NCBI RefSeq assembly: GCF_000004825.1
Contig: NW_008805100.1
Location: 62,001-126,000, forward strand
Source: Heterostelium album PN500
Taxonomy: Eukaryota; Evosea; Eumycetozoa; Acytosteliales; Acytosteliaceae
Reading direction: 5' to 3'
DNA: 64,000 nucleotides
The notes under the pieces were generated by a model. The model was not told the DNA's origin and did not search any database. It saw only the letters and a program-made list of their open reading frames with translations. Position 1 is the first letter of the stretch. Every line of letters starts with the position of its first letter. Positions 9,159-21,755 of this stretch are shown piece after piece. Position numbers and translations under genes: made by a program.

Positions 9159-10869
9159 ATGAGTGTTTTACCAAAAGATACTATCAAAGTAATTGCAGAA
9201 TGTGTCGGTATTTCAAATTTAAATGATGAGATAGCAACTCAGTTAGCTTCCGATGTAGAATATAGAATAAGAGAAATCGCTCAAGTATGTAGATAGATAA
9301 ATAGACAAGATAGTTTGCTTTTATTTACTTATCAATCATCATCATCATCATTACTATTATTATCAATATAATATCAATCATTTTTTAGGAATCAATTAAA
9401 TTTATGAAACATGCAAAGAGAGAATATTTGACAACAGATGATATCAACAATGCATTGAAACTAAGAAATATAGAGGTGTTATATGGATACGGTGCAAGTG
9501 AACCATATAAATTCTCAAAGGTATTGAGTCCTTCACAAGCAATCTATTTCGTTCACGACAAAGAGTTGCTCTTTCAAGATATCATTGCACAACCACTGCC
9601 GAAATGCCCGCGTGAACCATCGTTGGCAGCACATTGGCTGGCGCTCGAAGGTGTACAACCTCTAATTCCACAGAATCCACCACCACAATCAATGTTGGAT
9701 CCTTTCAACAACAAAAAGTTAAAGTTGGATCCATCGTCACAATCTTCGGGTGGTTCAGGCGGCGTCGGATCTGGCAGCGGTGGTGGTGTCGACTCTGGCG
9801 CAAGCGGTAACAACAACAGCAACAGCAACAACAACAACAACAACAACAACTCAGCAGCAGTAGTAACACCTGTTTCTACATCGATCGAAGGTATTCCATC
9901 TGCCATGGTTAAACCAACGGTGAAACACGTGCTCTCCAAGGAGATTCAGATGTTCTACGAGAAGATTATCACCTCTGTAAAGTCTGACAATCGTGAGCTG
10001 TTCGACGCGGTACTCGTCAGCTTGAAGACCGACTCTTCTCTACACCAACTGCTACCGTACTTTACCAACTTTATATCGTTGCAAGTCACACAGAATCTCA
10101 CGGATCTGCCGTTGCTCATGCGTCTCATGCGTATGTGCAAAGCGATATTGGAATCGGATCATTTGCGTGCCGAGTTTTACCTGCACCAGATGATGCCGCC
10201 CATCGTTACATGTCTGGTCGGTCGCAAACTGTGTCAGCAGTCAACCGACAACCACTGGCGACTCAGAGACTTTGTAGCAAAGCTGCTCGCTATGATCTGC
10301 AAGAAATACGGACAGGCCTATCCCACTCTACAATCGCGTATCACACGAACACTCACACAGACACTCTACGACACTAGCAAACCACTGACCACACACTACG
10401 GTGCAATCGTTGGACTCTCTTCACTCGGTCGTAACACCGTACACACTCTACTCATACCGTACATCCCTAAATACTACAAACTCTTGGAACCAGAGCTGAA
10501 CAATCATAGCAATGTCGATAAACAATTTGAAGCATCAAAAGTATTCAATTCATTAACTGTATGTGTTTGTGATTATATAATTTGAAAGTTTAAACTAGTT
10601 TATTAATATCATTTACTTTGCTGCTTTTTTAGGTTGCAGTTGGTAATTATCTATCATGGTTAACAGAAGGTGAGAATATATTGACAGTATTGGATTTGGA
10701 GAAACAAAAGTCACCTGTATCATTTGATATTGATTCAGTATCGGCAAATATTCAAAAGATATACCCAGAACTATTTGAAATATTTGGTGAAAAGTTATCA
10801 GTATATTTAAAGAAATCATCCGATTCAATGGATACTTCAAGTATTGATAACAACGGAATGATATTGTAA
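9159..10869 (+). CDS. taf6: TAF6, TFIID/SAGA-type histone-fold subunit
   Basis: Three exons (9159-9284, 9389-10558, 10633-10869) encode 510 residues. Residues 1-~75 are the TAF6 histone fold (LPKDTIKVIAECVGISNLND, EYRIREIAQESIKFMKHAKR, LTTDDINNALK), the part that pairs with TAF9. It is followed by the conserved segment around LYGYGASEPYKF. A Gly/Ser/Asn-rich linker follows (~residues 115-155). The rest (EIQMFYEKIITSVKSDNREL onwards) is the TAF6 C-terminal HEAT-repeat domain. It would act in the nucleus in RNA polymerase II pre-initiation. The 104-base first intron and 74-base second intron are GT-AG and phase 0. Length and domain order are normal. It converges with the gene ending at 11043. 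Confidence 0.92.
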
Positions 10870-11042
10870 TCTAAAAAAATAAAATAACTTTTAAAAAAAA
10901 AAAAAAGATAATAACAAAAAAGTATTTAGTTAACTTTTAAATAAACTTATTTTATTTGTTTATAACAAAAGTATCTATATATATTATATTATTTTATGAT
11001 TTGTTTTGTTTTAAAAATATTATTATTATCTATCTATCTATC

Positions 11043-14000
11043 TTATTGTTGTTTAGTAAATAAATCTTTTAAGTTTTTATAGTTTTTAGGATCATATTGA
11101 TCTGCTGATGTGTTGTTGTTGTTGTTTGTGTTGCTATTTGTTTCATTGGTGTTGTTTTCTTGTTGTTGTTGTTGTAAATACCAAAAATCATCTGTTGGTT
11201 GTTGTTCTTGTTGTTGTTCTTTTTGTTGTTGTAATTTTTGTTGTTTAAATTGAGATAATATACGTTTCTTTGTTTCCAAATCTATGGTTGGCCATACCGA
11301 TTGAATCAATTGCTGTGATACTGGCAGTGCGTGTTGTTCAATGATGTTGGTACGTGCACGCTGTGAGTCAACCGATGCAATGCCTTCGAACAATGCTTCG
11401 GCAGCACGGTCCAGTGGACTCTCTACCTGCTGACTGGTGACAAGTCTGTGTAGTTCGGGTGTGGCGTGTTCGATTCTATTGAGACGCTTCTCGAGCTCGA
11501 CTTGACGACGTTGCAAACCACGGATTCTATCGATGGCTGCAACCTTTTGACGACGATAACGGTCAGAGTAACGTGTGGCCAAGTTCTCCTTCAACGTGGC
11601 AACAGCTTGCAACTGTTTGATCTGACTGTCGATCTGCGATACTCTACTGGAGATACGGGCAAATGTAGCTTCATCCATCTGGAGGTAATCCTCAACGGTT
11701 GGCTCCTTGTTGCCAAACAACTGATCCTTCTCGGCCAATAAGCTCTTAATTTGTTCGTTCTCTTTGAATTCAAAGAGTTGACTAATCTGATTGATCTTCT
11801 CATTGGTGTTATCCAATTCATTCGATGCTTTCAACATCAACAAGAGATTACGTGTCTCTGAGTTGTTGCTAGCTGCTGCGTCGGTAACAGCAGTGCTGTT
11901 GTTGCCATTACTATCTACACCTTGTGGTGCAGCATCTTCAACATCGATATCATCTACTTCAGCCGATGATTTGATCTTGGTTGAAGCTTGCTCGGGATCG
12001 ACGTAGAGTGTGTTGACCGCTTGATCTAGAGTCTTCTCGAATGCTTCGTTGAATTTGTTGACGTTGAGCACTGCCTTGTAGGTGGTGGGTGGAACCTCTT
12101 GGAATCTGTTCAACTCGTTGAATGTATCCAAGTTGGCGAGATCTGACTCGTAGTATTGTTGGAGTTTGGCTTCGGTGGCTGCGGTTTGCTCTGGACTGGC
12201 CTCGATGTTAAAGTACTTGGCCAACTCTGGTGAGATCTGTTTCTTGTCGTTCAACTGGTTGATTGCCTCACGCGAACAAACCACCGGGTACTCGATGTTG
12301 GTGCTCTCACTCCAGAGACTGTCGGCGTAGTTGTTCTTGAACAACTCTCTTGGGTCGTCTTTGGTTGCCTTTACGATGGTGCCGTCTTCGGTGACCGAGA
12401 GGTCGGCGAATGGCGAACGATTGTCCTTGAACACCTTCTGGATGAATTCATTCTTGTCGAGTTTGATCCATTTCTCATTCTCCATCTCATTCAGCTTCTC
12501 ATTGAAGGAATCGACCTCCTTCGAGAATTGACTTGGCGATGCTTCGTCGGCGTCTCCGTCGGCGTCGTATCTGTCGACCTCTGGTTTATCGCCAAACATA
12601 AAGTCGAGACTCTCCTCGTCGTAGTCGGGACGATCAAACATATGGATACTATCGATTCCCTTCTCCTTGCAGTAGGCACGGATCTTGTCACCGAGGAGAT
12701 CTTCCTCCGGTGCCAAATGGTAGTCGGACAATTTGTTTCCGTATTCGTTGGTCGGTTCGACAACACCGTCTTCCTCTTCGATGGGTACGGTCTCGAGGAG
12801 TTCCTTACCGATTTCCATTTGCAACTCTATCGACATCTCGTCGAGTTCGTCGAGCAAGTCAAATCCGGCTTGAGCATTCAGCGCCTCCAACTCTTCCTCC
12901 TCGAGCGTCTCCAACAACTTACGATAGGCTTCGACACGCTTCAACGCTTCGCCGTTGTCCTCGATGAGAGCATCGAGTTCCTCCTCTTGGAATTCGATAC
13001 CGTCCTTTGGCAGTGGAATACCGCGCTCCTTGTAATAGGTGATACGCTCCTCCGGTGTGCTCTCTTCGGTGAGCTCGACTTGCTCTGCCTTGGCGGCAGC
13101 TTCTCTTCTGGTCTTCTCAGCGGCGGCAGCAGCGATTGCGGCAGCCTTCTTTTCCTTCTTTGCTTTCTCCATCGCCAAACTATCCTTTATTTCAGCATCA
13201 GTCGAATCCTTCGATACTTTAATTGGTTGTGCCAACAACTCTTTATATTCTGGATGTTCAGCAATGAACAAGTCATATTCCTCCGGTGAGAAATGTGATA
13301 CCTGATCGAATGTAACCGGTGCTGTTTCACCATAATATTTCTTTAATCTTAATGATTCTTCCAATTCATCTCTTTATTATTTATTTGTCGAAAAGAAAAT
13401 AAGTATATTTATATTATTACTTGAATGTATACTATTAACATACCTATGCATCATGAATACAAATTCTTCACGTCTGTTACTAACGGTTTTGTAGAGTGAT
13501 GTCAAGTAGGAAAGATGTTGTTGTGGATCGAACGATGGAATACCGATTGCGTTTGCCTGTTGACGAATCAAGTTGAGTTCGATCTCTCGTTGTTCCAGCG
13601 AGTTGAAGATGTCACGAATCGCTTGGTGATGTGCTTGCTCCTCTGACAGACCTTTCTTCATTGCGGCGATCTTAAAGTTGGCAAAGTTGAATGAATCCTG
13701 GCTGAGTTCCAGTTCGAGATCCTCCGGTGAGAGGTCGTCGTCCTCATTGACAGCACTGTAGTAGTCCTTCTGATCACGAGCGTTACGACGTTGCACACGC
13801 TTCGACAGGGTGAGGTCGTCGGCAGGCGACAACGATTCACCTTCGTCGGGGTCGTCCTCCTCGAGATATCCAATCTCTGGGTACTCACGTGCGAAATCAC
13901 GTGCGTAACGATCGATCGGCGAGTATATAGTAGCGACTTTTCCACGTGGTCTTGGTGGATGTGTGCTCGGTACACCTTCCGCCAACATCGTTCTGAATCC

Positions 14001-14069
14001 AAGTGGTAGCTCCTGCATACCATTCAGGACTTCGACCTTGAATGTTTGAAAAAAGTTATTTGCCTTCAT
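11043..14069 (-). CDS. Large acidic protein with mS23/MRP-S25-like N-terminus
   Basis: Two exons (13444-14069, 11043-13371) separated by a 72-base intron give 984 residues. The first ~70 residues (VLNGMQELPLGFRTMLAEGV, HPPRP, then SPIDRYARDFAREYPEIGYL) follow the pattern of mitochondrial small-subunit protein mS23 ('...AGVLKEKPLWFDVY..FPP...YHEDRIRAKFY'). A later stretch (FKIAAMKKGLSEEQAHH) fits the second mS23 helix. The remaining ~780 residues are acidic, helical and coiled-coil-like with a Gln/Asn-rich end. If the match is right, this is a mitoribosomal protein with an exceptionally long C-terminal extension, several times the human protein. That assignment rests on short motifs. A cytosolic coiled-coil protein is the alternative. 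Confidence 0.5.
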
Positions 14070-14744
14070 TTATAAATAAAAATCTGTACAGTTGTTGTTG
14101 TTGTTTTTGTTTTTGTTACTGCTGCTGTTGCTGCTTGTTTGTTTTTCCAAAACCAAAAAAAAATAACTAAACTTGAACTGACTGAGAACTCTGAACTGAT
14201 CTGATTTATGTAAATCTAAATATTCCTATTTTATATTATATCTTTGATATTGATATATATATAAAAAAATATGGAAATCTAAATTTAATTAAAAAGGTAG
14301 ATAAACACTCGATAAATTGAATGATTCGTTTTATTTAACTTTTTTGTTGGTCAGTAGTGATCACAATCAAATAAAAATATGAAAAAATGAAATTTTTTGT
14401 TTTTTGTTTTTTTTTTTTTTTTTTTAGTGAAATGCAAAATATGTGTGTGTTGATCAAAAATCGAACATTGAAAAATGATCATGTTATTTTTTATATGGTA
14501 AAAGTTTACTATGAAAAAAAAAAGGGTGTGGTTTGTTTAAAAAACGTTACTTTGGCATTGATCATTCAAATGATTTTTAAAAAAAAAATTTCATAAAAGT
14601 TTTGTTTGTTTAAGAACATAAAAGAAAGAGAGATCAGTGTTGCGACTATTTACACTACTATATTTAATTATATTTCATATTACTTATCAAATTGAATTGT
14701 ACAATATTAAAATATATTTATTAGTCAGTAGTTAAATAATAATA
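14070..14744. promoter_or_regulatory. Divergent promoter region
   Basis: Shared upstream region of the mS23-like gene (leftward) and NDUFV2 (rightward), both apparently mitochondrial. It holds CAACAA/TTG-rich simple sequence near 14095-14150, a 20-base T-run near 14406, and AT-rich DNA. No separate gene is supported. Confidence 0.45.
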
Positions 14745-15957
14745 ATGTTCAGACAATTATTCAGACAATCAAACCGTTCGACTGTTGCTAGCTTCTTAAA
14801 GCAACGTCAATACCATACATCAAGACCATTGTTCTCAGATGCTCTTAGCAGAGTATGTTTTCACATAAGCTTAAAAGAATAGATTATTATTTAGAAAACA
14901 AACAACTTAGCAAAAATAAGGTTATAAACAAACTCATATCTGCAAAAAAGTCGATCATCAACAATTAATTTAGCATAATCATATAAATTTGGATATGAAG
15001 ACAATAGCGCACATACAGATAAACAAACAGATAAACAGCTACATTTAGATGAATAAAAGAAGAAAAGAAACTTTAGAGTAGAGGAAAAACAAAGGGAAGA
15101 AAAAAAAAAAAGATTGTTGATTGACTTTTAAAAAGTTTTGTTTGTATATGACTCTAGATTGCAATTTGTTTGTTTTTAACAATAAAAATATTAATAATAG
15201 TTATAAATCTAATTATATTTTATTTTATTTTTAATTAATCAATAATAGCATATTGAAACAGAAGAGAACAATGATCATACACCATTCGATTTCAATGAAG
15301 AGAATATGGTTAAAGTAGAAAAGATTCTTTCTAAATACCCACCAGCATATAGACAATCAGCAATGATCCCATTGTTGGATTTAGCTCAGAGACAGAATGG
15401 TGGTTGGATCTCATTGCGTGCAATGGATAAAGTAGCAGAGATCATCGGTGTACCACCAATGGAGGCATACGAAGTCGCTTCTTTCTACACAATGTTTAAC
15501 CGTACAAAGATTGGAAAGAACTTTGTACAAGTCTGTACAACTACACCATGCATGTTGCGTGGTTCAACCGCTATCCTCGATGCCTGTAAACATCACTTAA
15601 AGATTGGTGTCGGTGGTAAGTAATTGTAACATACATAACCAAACTAATTAGTTTGTCTTATTAACATCATTTAATATTCATTCATTTTATTTTAAAGAAA
15701 CAACAAAGGATGATGTTTTCACATTGGCAGAGGTCGAATGTCTCGGTGCCTGTGTAAATGCACCAATGATCTGTATTAACGATGACTTTTATGAGGATTT
15801 GACACCAGACTCAATGAAGAATCTATTAAACCAAATTCAAAATGGAAAAGAAACCAAGATCGGTCCACAAACTCACAGAAAGGCTGCCGAAGGACCACAA
15901 GGAAAGACAACTCTATTAGAACAACCAAGTGGTCCATTCTGTAGAGATGATTTGTAA
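14745..15957 (+). CDS. ndufv2: NADH:ubiquinone oxidoreductase 24-kDa subunit (NDUFV2)
   Basis: Three exons (14745-14852, 15249-15615, 15698-15957) encode 244 residues. The first exon is a mitochondrial presequence rich in Arg/Ser (MFRQLFRQSNRSTVASFLKQ). The body is the thioredoxin-like [2Fe-2S] subunit of the complex I N-module. The cluster cysteines are visible as VCTTTPC and VECLGACVNAP (CxxxxC and CxxxC). Motifs such as YRQSAMIPLLDLAQ, QNGGWIS and PMEAYEVASFYTMF are typical. The cluster is N1a and the partner is NDUFV1. The length is normal for the family. The first intron is 396 bases, several times longer than any other intron here, and separates the targeting peptide from the enzyme. 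Confidence 0.95.
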
Positions 15958-16129
15958 TTAATAACCATAAACAAATAACAAATGATAATTAAAAAATAAC
16001 CACACCAAAACCAACAATAATAATAATATTCACAACAATAAAATAATCTTTGAAAATCAAAAAAAAAAAGTATAAACATTTAATAAAATCGATTTATTCA
16101 TTCATTTATCATAATGAAAATAATGTTAC

Positions 16130-16152
16130 TTAATCCAAGCCACTTGGATTAA
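16130..16152. terminator. Perfect 10-bp hairpin after NDUFV2
   Basis: TTAATCCAAG-CCA-CTTGGATTAA followed by an A-run. It lies about 170 bases beyond the NDUFV2 stop, in a 400-base spacer (15958-16360) that also holds two copies of AGAAATTAAAATTT. Calling it a transcription end signal is a guess from position and shape; eukaryotic genes do not need such a hairpin. Confidence 0.3.
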
Positions 16153-16360
16153 AAAAAGTGTAGCAAACAGTACAACAACACTATTTTTACCATCTTTAAT
16201 CAAAGGGTGGTTTCAGATAACTTATAGAAATTAAAATTTCAATTTTTATGATTATGTCTAGAAATTAAAATTTTAATTTAGAAAATATTTTATTAAATTT
16301 GTTATAAATACATATACTTCATTGTTTTGTTTAATAAATCATAATATAAAATATAATAGA

Positions 16361-16657
16361 ATGTCATTCAATTGCCCAGATTGTAATACTAGTGTTCCAG
16401 GTTCGAATTGTGCTTTTTCTTTATCTAGAAGTAAAGGATGGAAAAATAAATCTGGTTGCGAGTCCTATTGTAAATGTGGTTATCCAATTAAAGCGAAACA
16501 ACTAAGAACCAATGTATTTTCAAGTTTTTTAAATAATGATAGAGCTGCTAATAGTGATGCCTACATATATTGTGAAACTAGTGGTGGCCAGAGTCATGTC
16601 TACTATGGTACTTTTAACTCTTGTTCTATTGGAAATGGTTTACCAGCAGTGGAATGA
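16361..16657 (+). CDS. Small cysteine-rich zinc-ribbon-like protein
   Basis: A 98-residue single-exon protein beginning MSFNCPDCNTSVPGSNC. Cysteines are arranged CPDC near the start and CESYCKCGYP mid-protein, which suggests a zinc ribbon, with a Ser/Asn/Gly-rich second half containing two further Cys. No signal peptide or membrane segment. I chose the ATG just before the first CxxC, since upstream codons show no conservation clue. I do not recognise the family. A single short exon between two well-modelled genes keeps the confidence moderate. Confidence 0.55.
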   Translation: MSFNCPDCNTSVPGSNCAFSLSRSKGWKNKSGCESYCKCGYPIKAKQLRTNVFSSFLNNDRAANSDAYIYCETSGGQSHVYYGTFNSCSIGNGLPAVE

Positions 16658-16955
16658 GTAGTTGTTCGGTATTTGAAAGATATGGCAACTCAAGATAAGC
16701 TTAAGTTTAAAAAAACATTCAAATATCAAAATAGCTTAATAAATGATAATCAGTTTCATTTGGTAGAAAGATAGATAGAATTATATTTGATATGGATAAA
16801 CGAAATAAATTCAATTAAAATAAAGATAAATTTATAGATTTTTATTAAACTAAATCTAGAATATTAAGAATATAAATTAATTTTATTTATTTTTAACCAA
16901 ATATAACCAATCATGTTATTTTTTAAAAAAACAAATAACATGACATTGACAAAGA

Positions 16956-19813
16956 TTATTTTTGTTTTTCATATTTAAATATGTTGTATTGGGTTAAAAG
17001 AAGAGCAATGATATGATTACCTTTGATTTGACTGTTTTCCGAATCTGTGGGGGAATCCATCATCTCGGATAAATTGTGTGCTGAATAATAATCTGGATAG
17101 TATTCTTTGATGAATTGAAGTGAATCATGAGAGTTTGTTAATATCATTGCTGATAACTTTTGTCGATTTCCAAGATCAATTTCCAAAGTCTTTAGATTGG
17201 AAAGTAAATTTCCTTGCTTCATCTCATCTTTTTGATAATATCCACCAATAATAAGGGTTTCCATTGGCTTTGGCAAAGGTATTCTGTTGTTACCTATGTC
17301 TTCTTCAGAAATAAGAACTTGGTAATTAAAGTGACCCGTTGATTGAGGATTGTTAAAAATAGTCATTCTCTTAAGTGATGAAGGAAGCACCCTTATTTTA
17401 AAAGTATGTTCGTAGTCTTTTGGTAGGAAAAGAGATTCCAATGAGCTAGGTAAAACTCCTATCTCTAAAGGATGATTAAAGTTTTCAGTGAACTCTAATA
17501 CTTTAACAGAGTTTGGTAAAACCTTCTCTTGAATCTTTTGATTAAAAGAATAAAATTTTAAGAAGTGAAGTGATTGTGGCAATACTCCAATATCCAATTC
17601 TTGATTGTACTCCTTGAAAGTTAGTCTTTCAAGAGTTTTTGGTAAGACTCCAATCTCTAATCTTTGATTAAACGATCCTAAATTTAGCCAGACTAGATGT
17701 TCGGGCAGATCTCCTATTTTGAAACTATGATTATAGCCCACCATTTCCAATGAATATAGTGCCGACGGTAGAACTCCTTTTTCTAATATTTGATTGAATC
17801 CAGTACCAATCTTTAATGATCTCAGTGATTCAGGTAGCAACCCTTTAGATAATATTTGATTGAAACCATTACCAAGCACCAAAGTTGATAGCGATAAAGG
17901 AAAGGCACCTTCGGACCAAATTTGATTGAATACCTCTCCAAACAAATTCAATGTTATAAGGGAATCGGGTAACATTCCTTTTTCCAATTTCTGATTGAAA
18001 AATTGTCCAAATGATAATCGTTTGAGTGATTTCGGAAGAACATCAGCTGGTATTGGTTGATTGAAATTAATACCAAATGTTAATGTTGTAAGATTTGGTG
18101 GAAGTGAATCCGGTTTCAAGAGTTGATTAAATTCATTACCAAAATAGAGATCGGTTACATATTCGGAGCTATTTTCGAATGGAGCATTCACATTGAATAT
18201 TATTGTATCGTCTTCAATGACAGTTTCAATATACTGGTTTAAAAATTGATTCATTGATTCTCTATTCTTTGGACTCTTATCCAACAATCGATGAATAAAG
18301 TGAATCAATTGTTTTGAATATCTGTTTTCTGAAATCTTAATTTCACCTTTTGTTTGGAATAGTTGATGATTATCTCTATCATCTTGGTGACTAATAATCA
18401 TAAATAAAAACACTAGTTAATAACTATAAAATGAACCAATTTTAAAAAAATTTTATTTAATATTTACCAACATAATAATTTGAGTATAGTTGATCCAACT
18501 GAAAAGAAGTCACATGATTGAGCATATTGTCTATTCATTGCTTCCTAAATGTGGTTAACAATATATTTTTAATTTAGTTTAAATGGAAAATGAAAATGAA
18601 ATAGATGATACATACAGGTGCGATATAACCAGGTGTCCCACGAGTTGCATTTATTAGAGTGTTTGAGTTTATCTTCGCAATGGGGCAAATGGTTGGCTCT
18701 GATATATCTTCACCGATACTTTCAATAGCCAATTCACTTCCTTGAGGAATGTCTTCGTTGGTATCTTGATATTCGATGATTGTTGATGGATCGTCAAGGA
18801 ATTTCAAACATCCGAAATCACCAAGCATCAAAGTAATATCATATGTACATACTTCAATGAAAATATTTGATGGTTTGATATCGCAATGAACTATCCCATG
18901 CTTATCAAGTTCCAAAAGAATATTGAATAGTTGTGTAATGTATTTAATAATTTCTGATTCTTTAAAGATTCTTTAAATAGATAGTTAGAATAAATCAAAA
19001 AAAACCAAAGTCAATTTAAAAATTTATACTTACCGGTTTTGATCAATCATACGTTTATGCTTTACAGCAAGATCACCACCATCACAATATTTAGTGATGA
19101 TATGAAAGATTTTATTGTCTTTATCATCGAAATGGTCAACAAGTTGAACAAATCTTGGATTATCGATCAGTAGTTGCATTGCTCTGATTTCATTCAATGA
19201 TCTTTCATAGTTTTTTTGATCATTTTCATAGTTTATCTTTTTATAAACATACTATAGTTGTGTTGTTTTTGTTAGTTTTATAATTGTCATTTGAATAGTT
19301 TAGTTTAGTTTGATATCTTACCAAGCTATTGTTAGCGCCTACTAAAAATACATTATTGATTTTGTTACTGTTTGGAAATCTTGATATTGATTGATATCGA
19401 TTGTTATTAATGGAATGTGATAGTTTGAAATAGTCAAGATTGTTATTGAATTGACACTCTGCTATATTGATTGTGTATGATTGTGAACTTTTTAATAACT
19501 CTATGTGCATAGATAATTGATCACCACTGCAGTGGCTATTCGATTTATCGTTTTTCAATGTCGACTCTAATTTTATTATTATTAATTGATATTCATTGTC
19601 GACTCCGTCTGGCATTACAATTACATTATTAATAGTATCAATATTCCCCAATAATATGATATTTCTATGTTGTTCACTACCATTATCATTGATATCTTTC
19701 AAATGATTATGCATTAATATTATTAATCTACCTAGGTATACATCGATTCTAAATTTCAATATATTTCTACCATTGACTAATTTATCTGTTTTCTCTATAT
19801 AGTTTTGATTCAT
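16956..19813 (-). CDS. Protein kinase-FNIP repeat fusion, copy 1
   Basis: Five exons (19322-19813, 19034-19251, 18616-18970, 18468-18544, 16956-18390) encode 858 residues. The N-terminal ~164 residues are a conserved family region without a known fold. A kinase domain follows (residues ~165-405) with YVYKKINYE (VAIK-like lysine), HCDIKPSNIF (catalytic loop, HCD for HRD), LGDFGCLKF (DFG), and GTPGYIAPEAM (APE). A glycine-rich loop is not evident. The C-terminal half has about 12 divergent 22-residue FNIP repeats of the form FNQxLxxGVLPxSLxxLxFG. This architecture recurs at 37555-40627 with identical exon phases and nearly identical exon lengths. FNIP repeats are thought to form LRR-like solenoids, so a substrate- or ligand-reading kinase is plausible (inference). 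Confidence 0.85.
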
Positions 19814-20124
19814 TTTATAAAGTAATAAGTAATATTAATTATTTTAAATGATCATTTTGATAAGAATCACATGTGATTATGAGAAAAGTGAATATTTAAT
19901 TTTAAATTGATTATTTTACCCCATTCCTTCCCCGTGAACTTTCGAAGTTGAATTTCAATTTAAACCATACCTATATTTATTTTGTTTCTCTTTTTTTTTA
20001 AATAATAATAATTATAAAAGCTAAGTGTTTTAGTGGAGTGATTAACTAATTTAAAGATTTAAAGTGAATTGTTGAATGTTAATATTGGTGTAAATATTAT
20101 TATTATTGTTATTATTATTATTAT
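19814..20124. other. Intergenic, no gene seen
   Basis: Upstream region of the kinase-FNIP gene and downstream region of the homeobox gene; AT-rich with ATT-repeat simple sequence near 20095-20130. Confidence 0.5.
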
Positions 20125-21755
20125 TTAATTTTCTTCATTTTCGTTATATTGATAGTGTTCATCATATTGGTTACTTTCCGATTCACTTTCATATTCTTCA
20201 GACTCATCATCGTCATCATCTTCAACCTGATAGCTTTGTTCGGTTTTCTGTCTCTTTAATTTGTTTCTCATTCTCTTATTACCAAACCAATTGTCCAGTT
20301 GGCTCTTTGATAGATTATTCAATGCACCAAGAATTGACTTCTCTGCATCCTCTGGATATGGACCTGTTTCAACTAAATAAACAAGGTAAAATAAATAAAA
20401 CAAAAAACAAAATATTAGAAATTTTATTATATAAAAGAAACATATAACAAATTAATAATTAAAACAACTTACATTTTGAATGTTGACTGAACCAATTATT
20501 CATACACTCTTCTTGCTCAGCAGATAGAATTCTTCTATGCTTGTGTTCCTTTGAGTAGGTCTTTTGAATCTTGAGGATGATATCACAAGAGTTGGACTTT
20601 TGGAATGACTTTATAACTTGAAAAGTTGATCTTATTTGTTTATATTTTGAATCCGTTTCTTGATACAATAATGGTTTAACCTATTTAAATATTATTAGTT
20701 TATAAATAAATGTTCTTTTGTTTATAAACAATCATCATCTTCATTATACATACATGTAAACATAGATTTAATATCTTTGAAAGTTGGTTGATTCTCTTTG
20801 ATTGTTCATTGTCTAGAAGTAACAGCTCCTTCTTGTAGAACGATTCCAAAACAGAGACGGTGTGAGCGAATTGAGGTGTGTGGATCAAGTCCAACTTTTG
20901 GCATTTGATAAACGGTGTCAAATCAAAGTTGATTGGTTCATCGGCAAACTTTGAGCATGGCTCAATGGTTGGGAAGAATTGAATACCAGAGAGATACACC
21001 AAAAAGTTTAGGAATTTAATGTGGAATTCACTCTTTTCGATATCAGTCACCATATTGAGAATCTTTTGTTGATAGGTATCATAGAATCTATTCTCATCTT
21101 CCCCCTCCACCATACCAGTGTAATACATTGGTTCATCAACGATATCATCATATGATTCATTTATATTTGGTGAACAATTATCGTTGTTATCATTATTATT
21201 AATATTATCATTATTATTGTTATTGTTATTTAAAGGAATAGGATAATTTATAATATTGTTATTATTGCTATTGTTATTTAAATAATTTAAACAATTTGAA
21301 ATATGAACATTGTTAATGATACCATAATCCTCTGGTGTAGATGGAATTGATGATTGAGTAATCATAGGAGAGGAAGCAATTGGAGAAGATTGAGCATCTT
21401 TAATACAACTATTATTACAAATGAAATTATTGTTGGTTGTTGGTGATGAACCGTCTTCGGAATCAAAATGATGACTGTTCTGATTGTTGCTTTCAAAAGT
21501 ATAATTATACTTTTGAATATCAGATAAAAGATGATCAACTTGATCATTTTGATTTACATTGTTATCGTTATTGGTGTTCATATGATTGGCATTAATCAAA
21601 TCATTTTCATTGATAACCTGAATTGAATCTAAAAATTAAAAAAAAGAGAGAATCACAGAGACGAATAAACATTAGATATATTTAAGAATGTAAAAGATAA
21701 CGAGTAGACTGATTGATAATATTGTAAACATACCATATATAATTGAAGGATCCAT
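20125..21755 (-). CDS. TALE-class homeodomain transcription factor
   Basis: Four exons (21734-21755, 20754-21628, 20473-20680, 20125-20372) encode 450 residues. The first ~110 residues are Asn-rich low complexity; the middle (ENRFYDTYQQKILNMVTDIE onwards, ~residues 165-300) is helical, like the conserved region that precedes the homeobox in KNOX/MEIS-type proteins, but I cannot assign it. The homeodomain is at ~346-410: KHRRILSAEQEECMNNWF, then a three-residue-extended loop ending GPYPEDAEK, then LSKSQLDNWFGNKRMRNKLK, with the invariant WF-N-R of helix 3. The tail is acidic (EDDDDDESEEYESES). It should bind DNA in the nucleus and act in development, as dictyostelid Hbx proteins do. The short first exon (7 codons) is required for a good start and keeps phase. 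Confidence 0.88.

Noticed and set aside
9574-9939. Leu-rich antisense frame opposite TAF6
   Set aside because: The poly-Leu run is the reverse reading of the CAACAA tract encoding poly-Asn.
12528-13289. 253-codon open frame on the plus strand
   Set aside because: Antisense shadow of the acidic coiled-coil exon; codon use and composition fit the minus-strand gene.
13039-14009. Several plus-strand frames opposite the mS23-like gene
   Set aside because: Shadows of a well-supported spliced gene on the minus strand.
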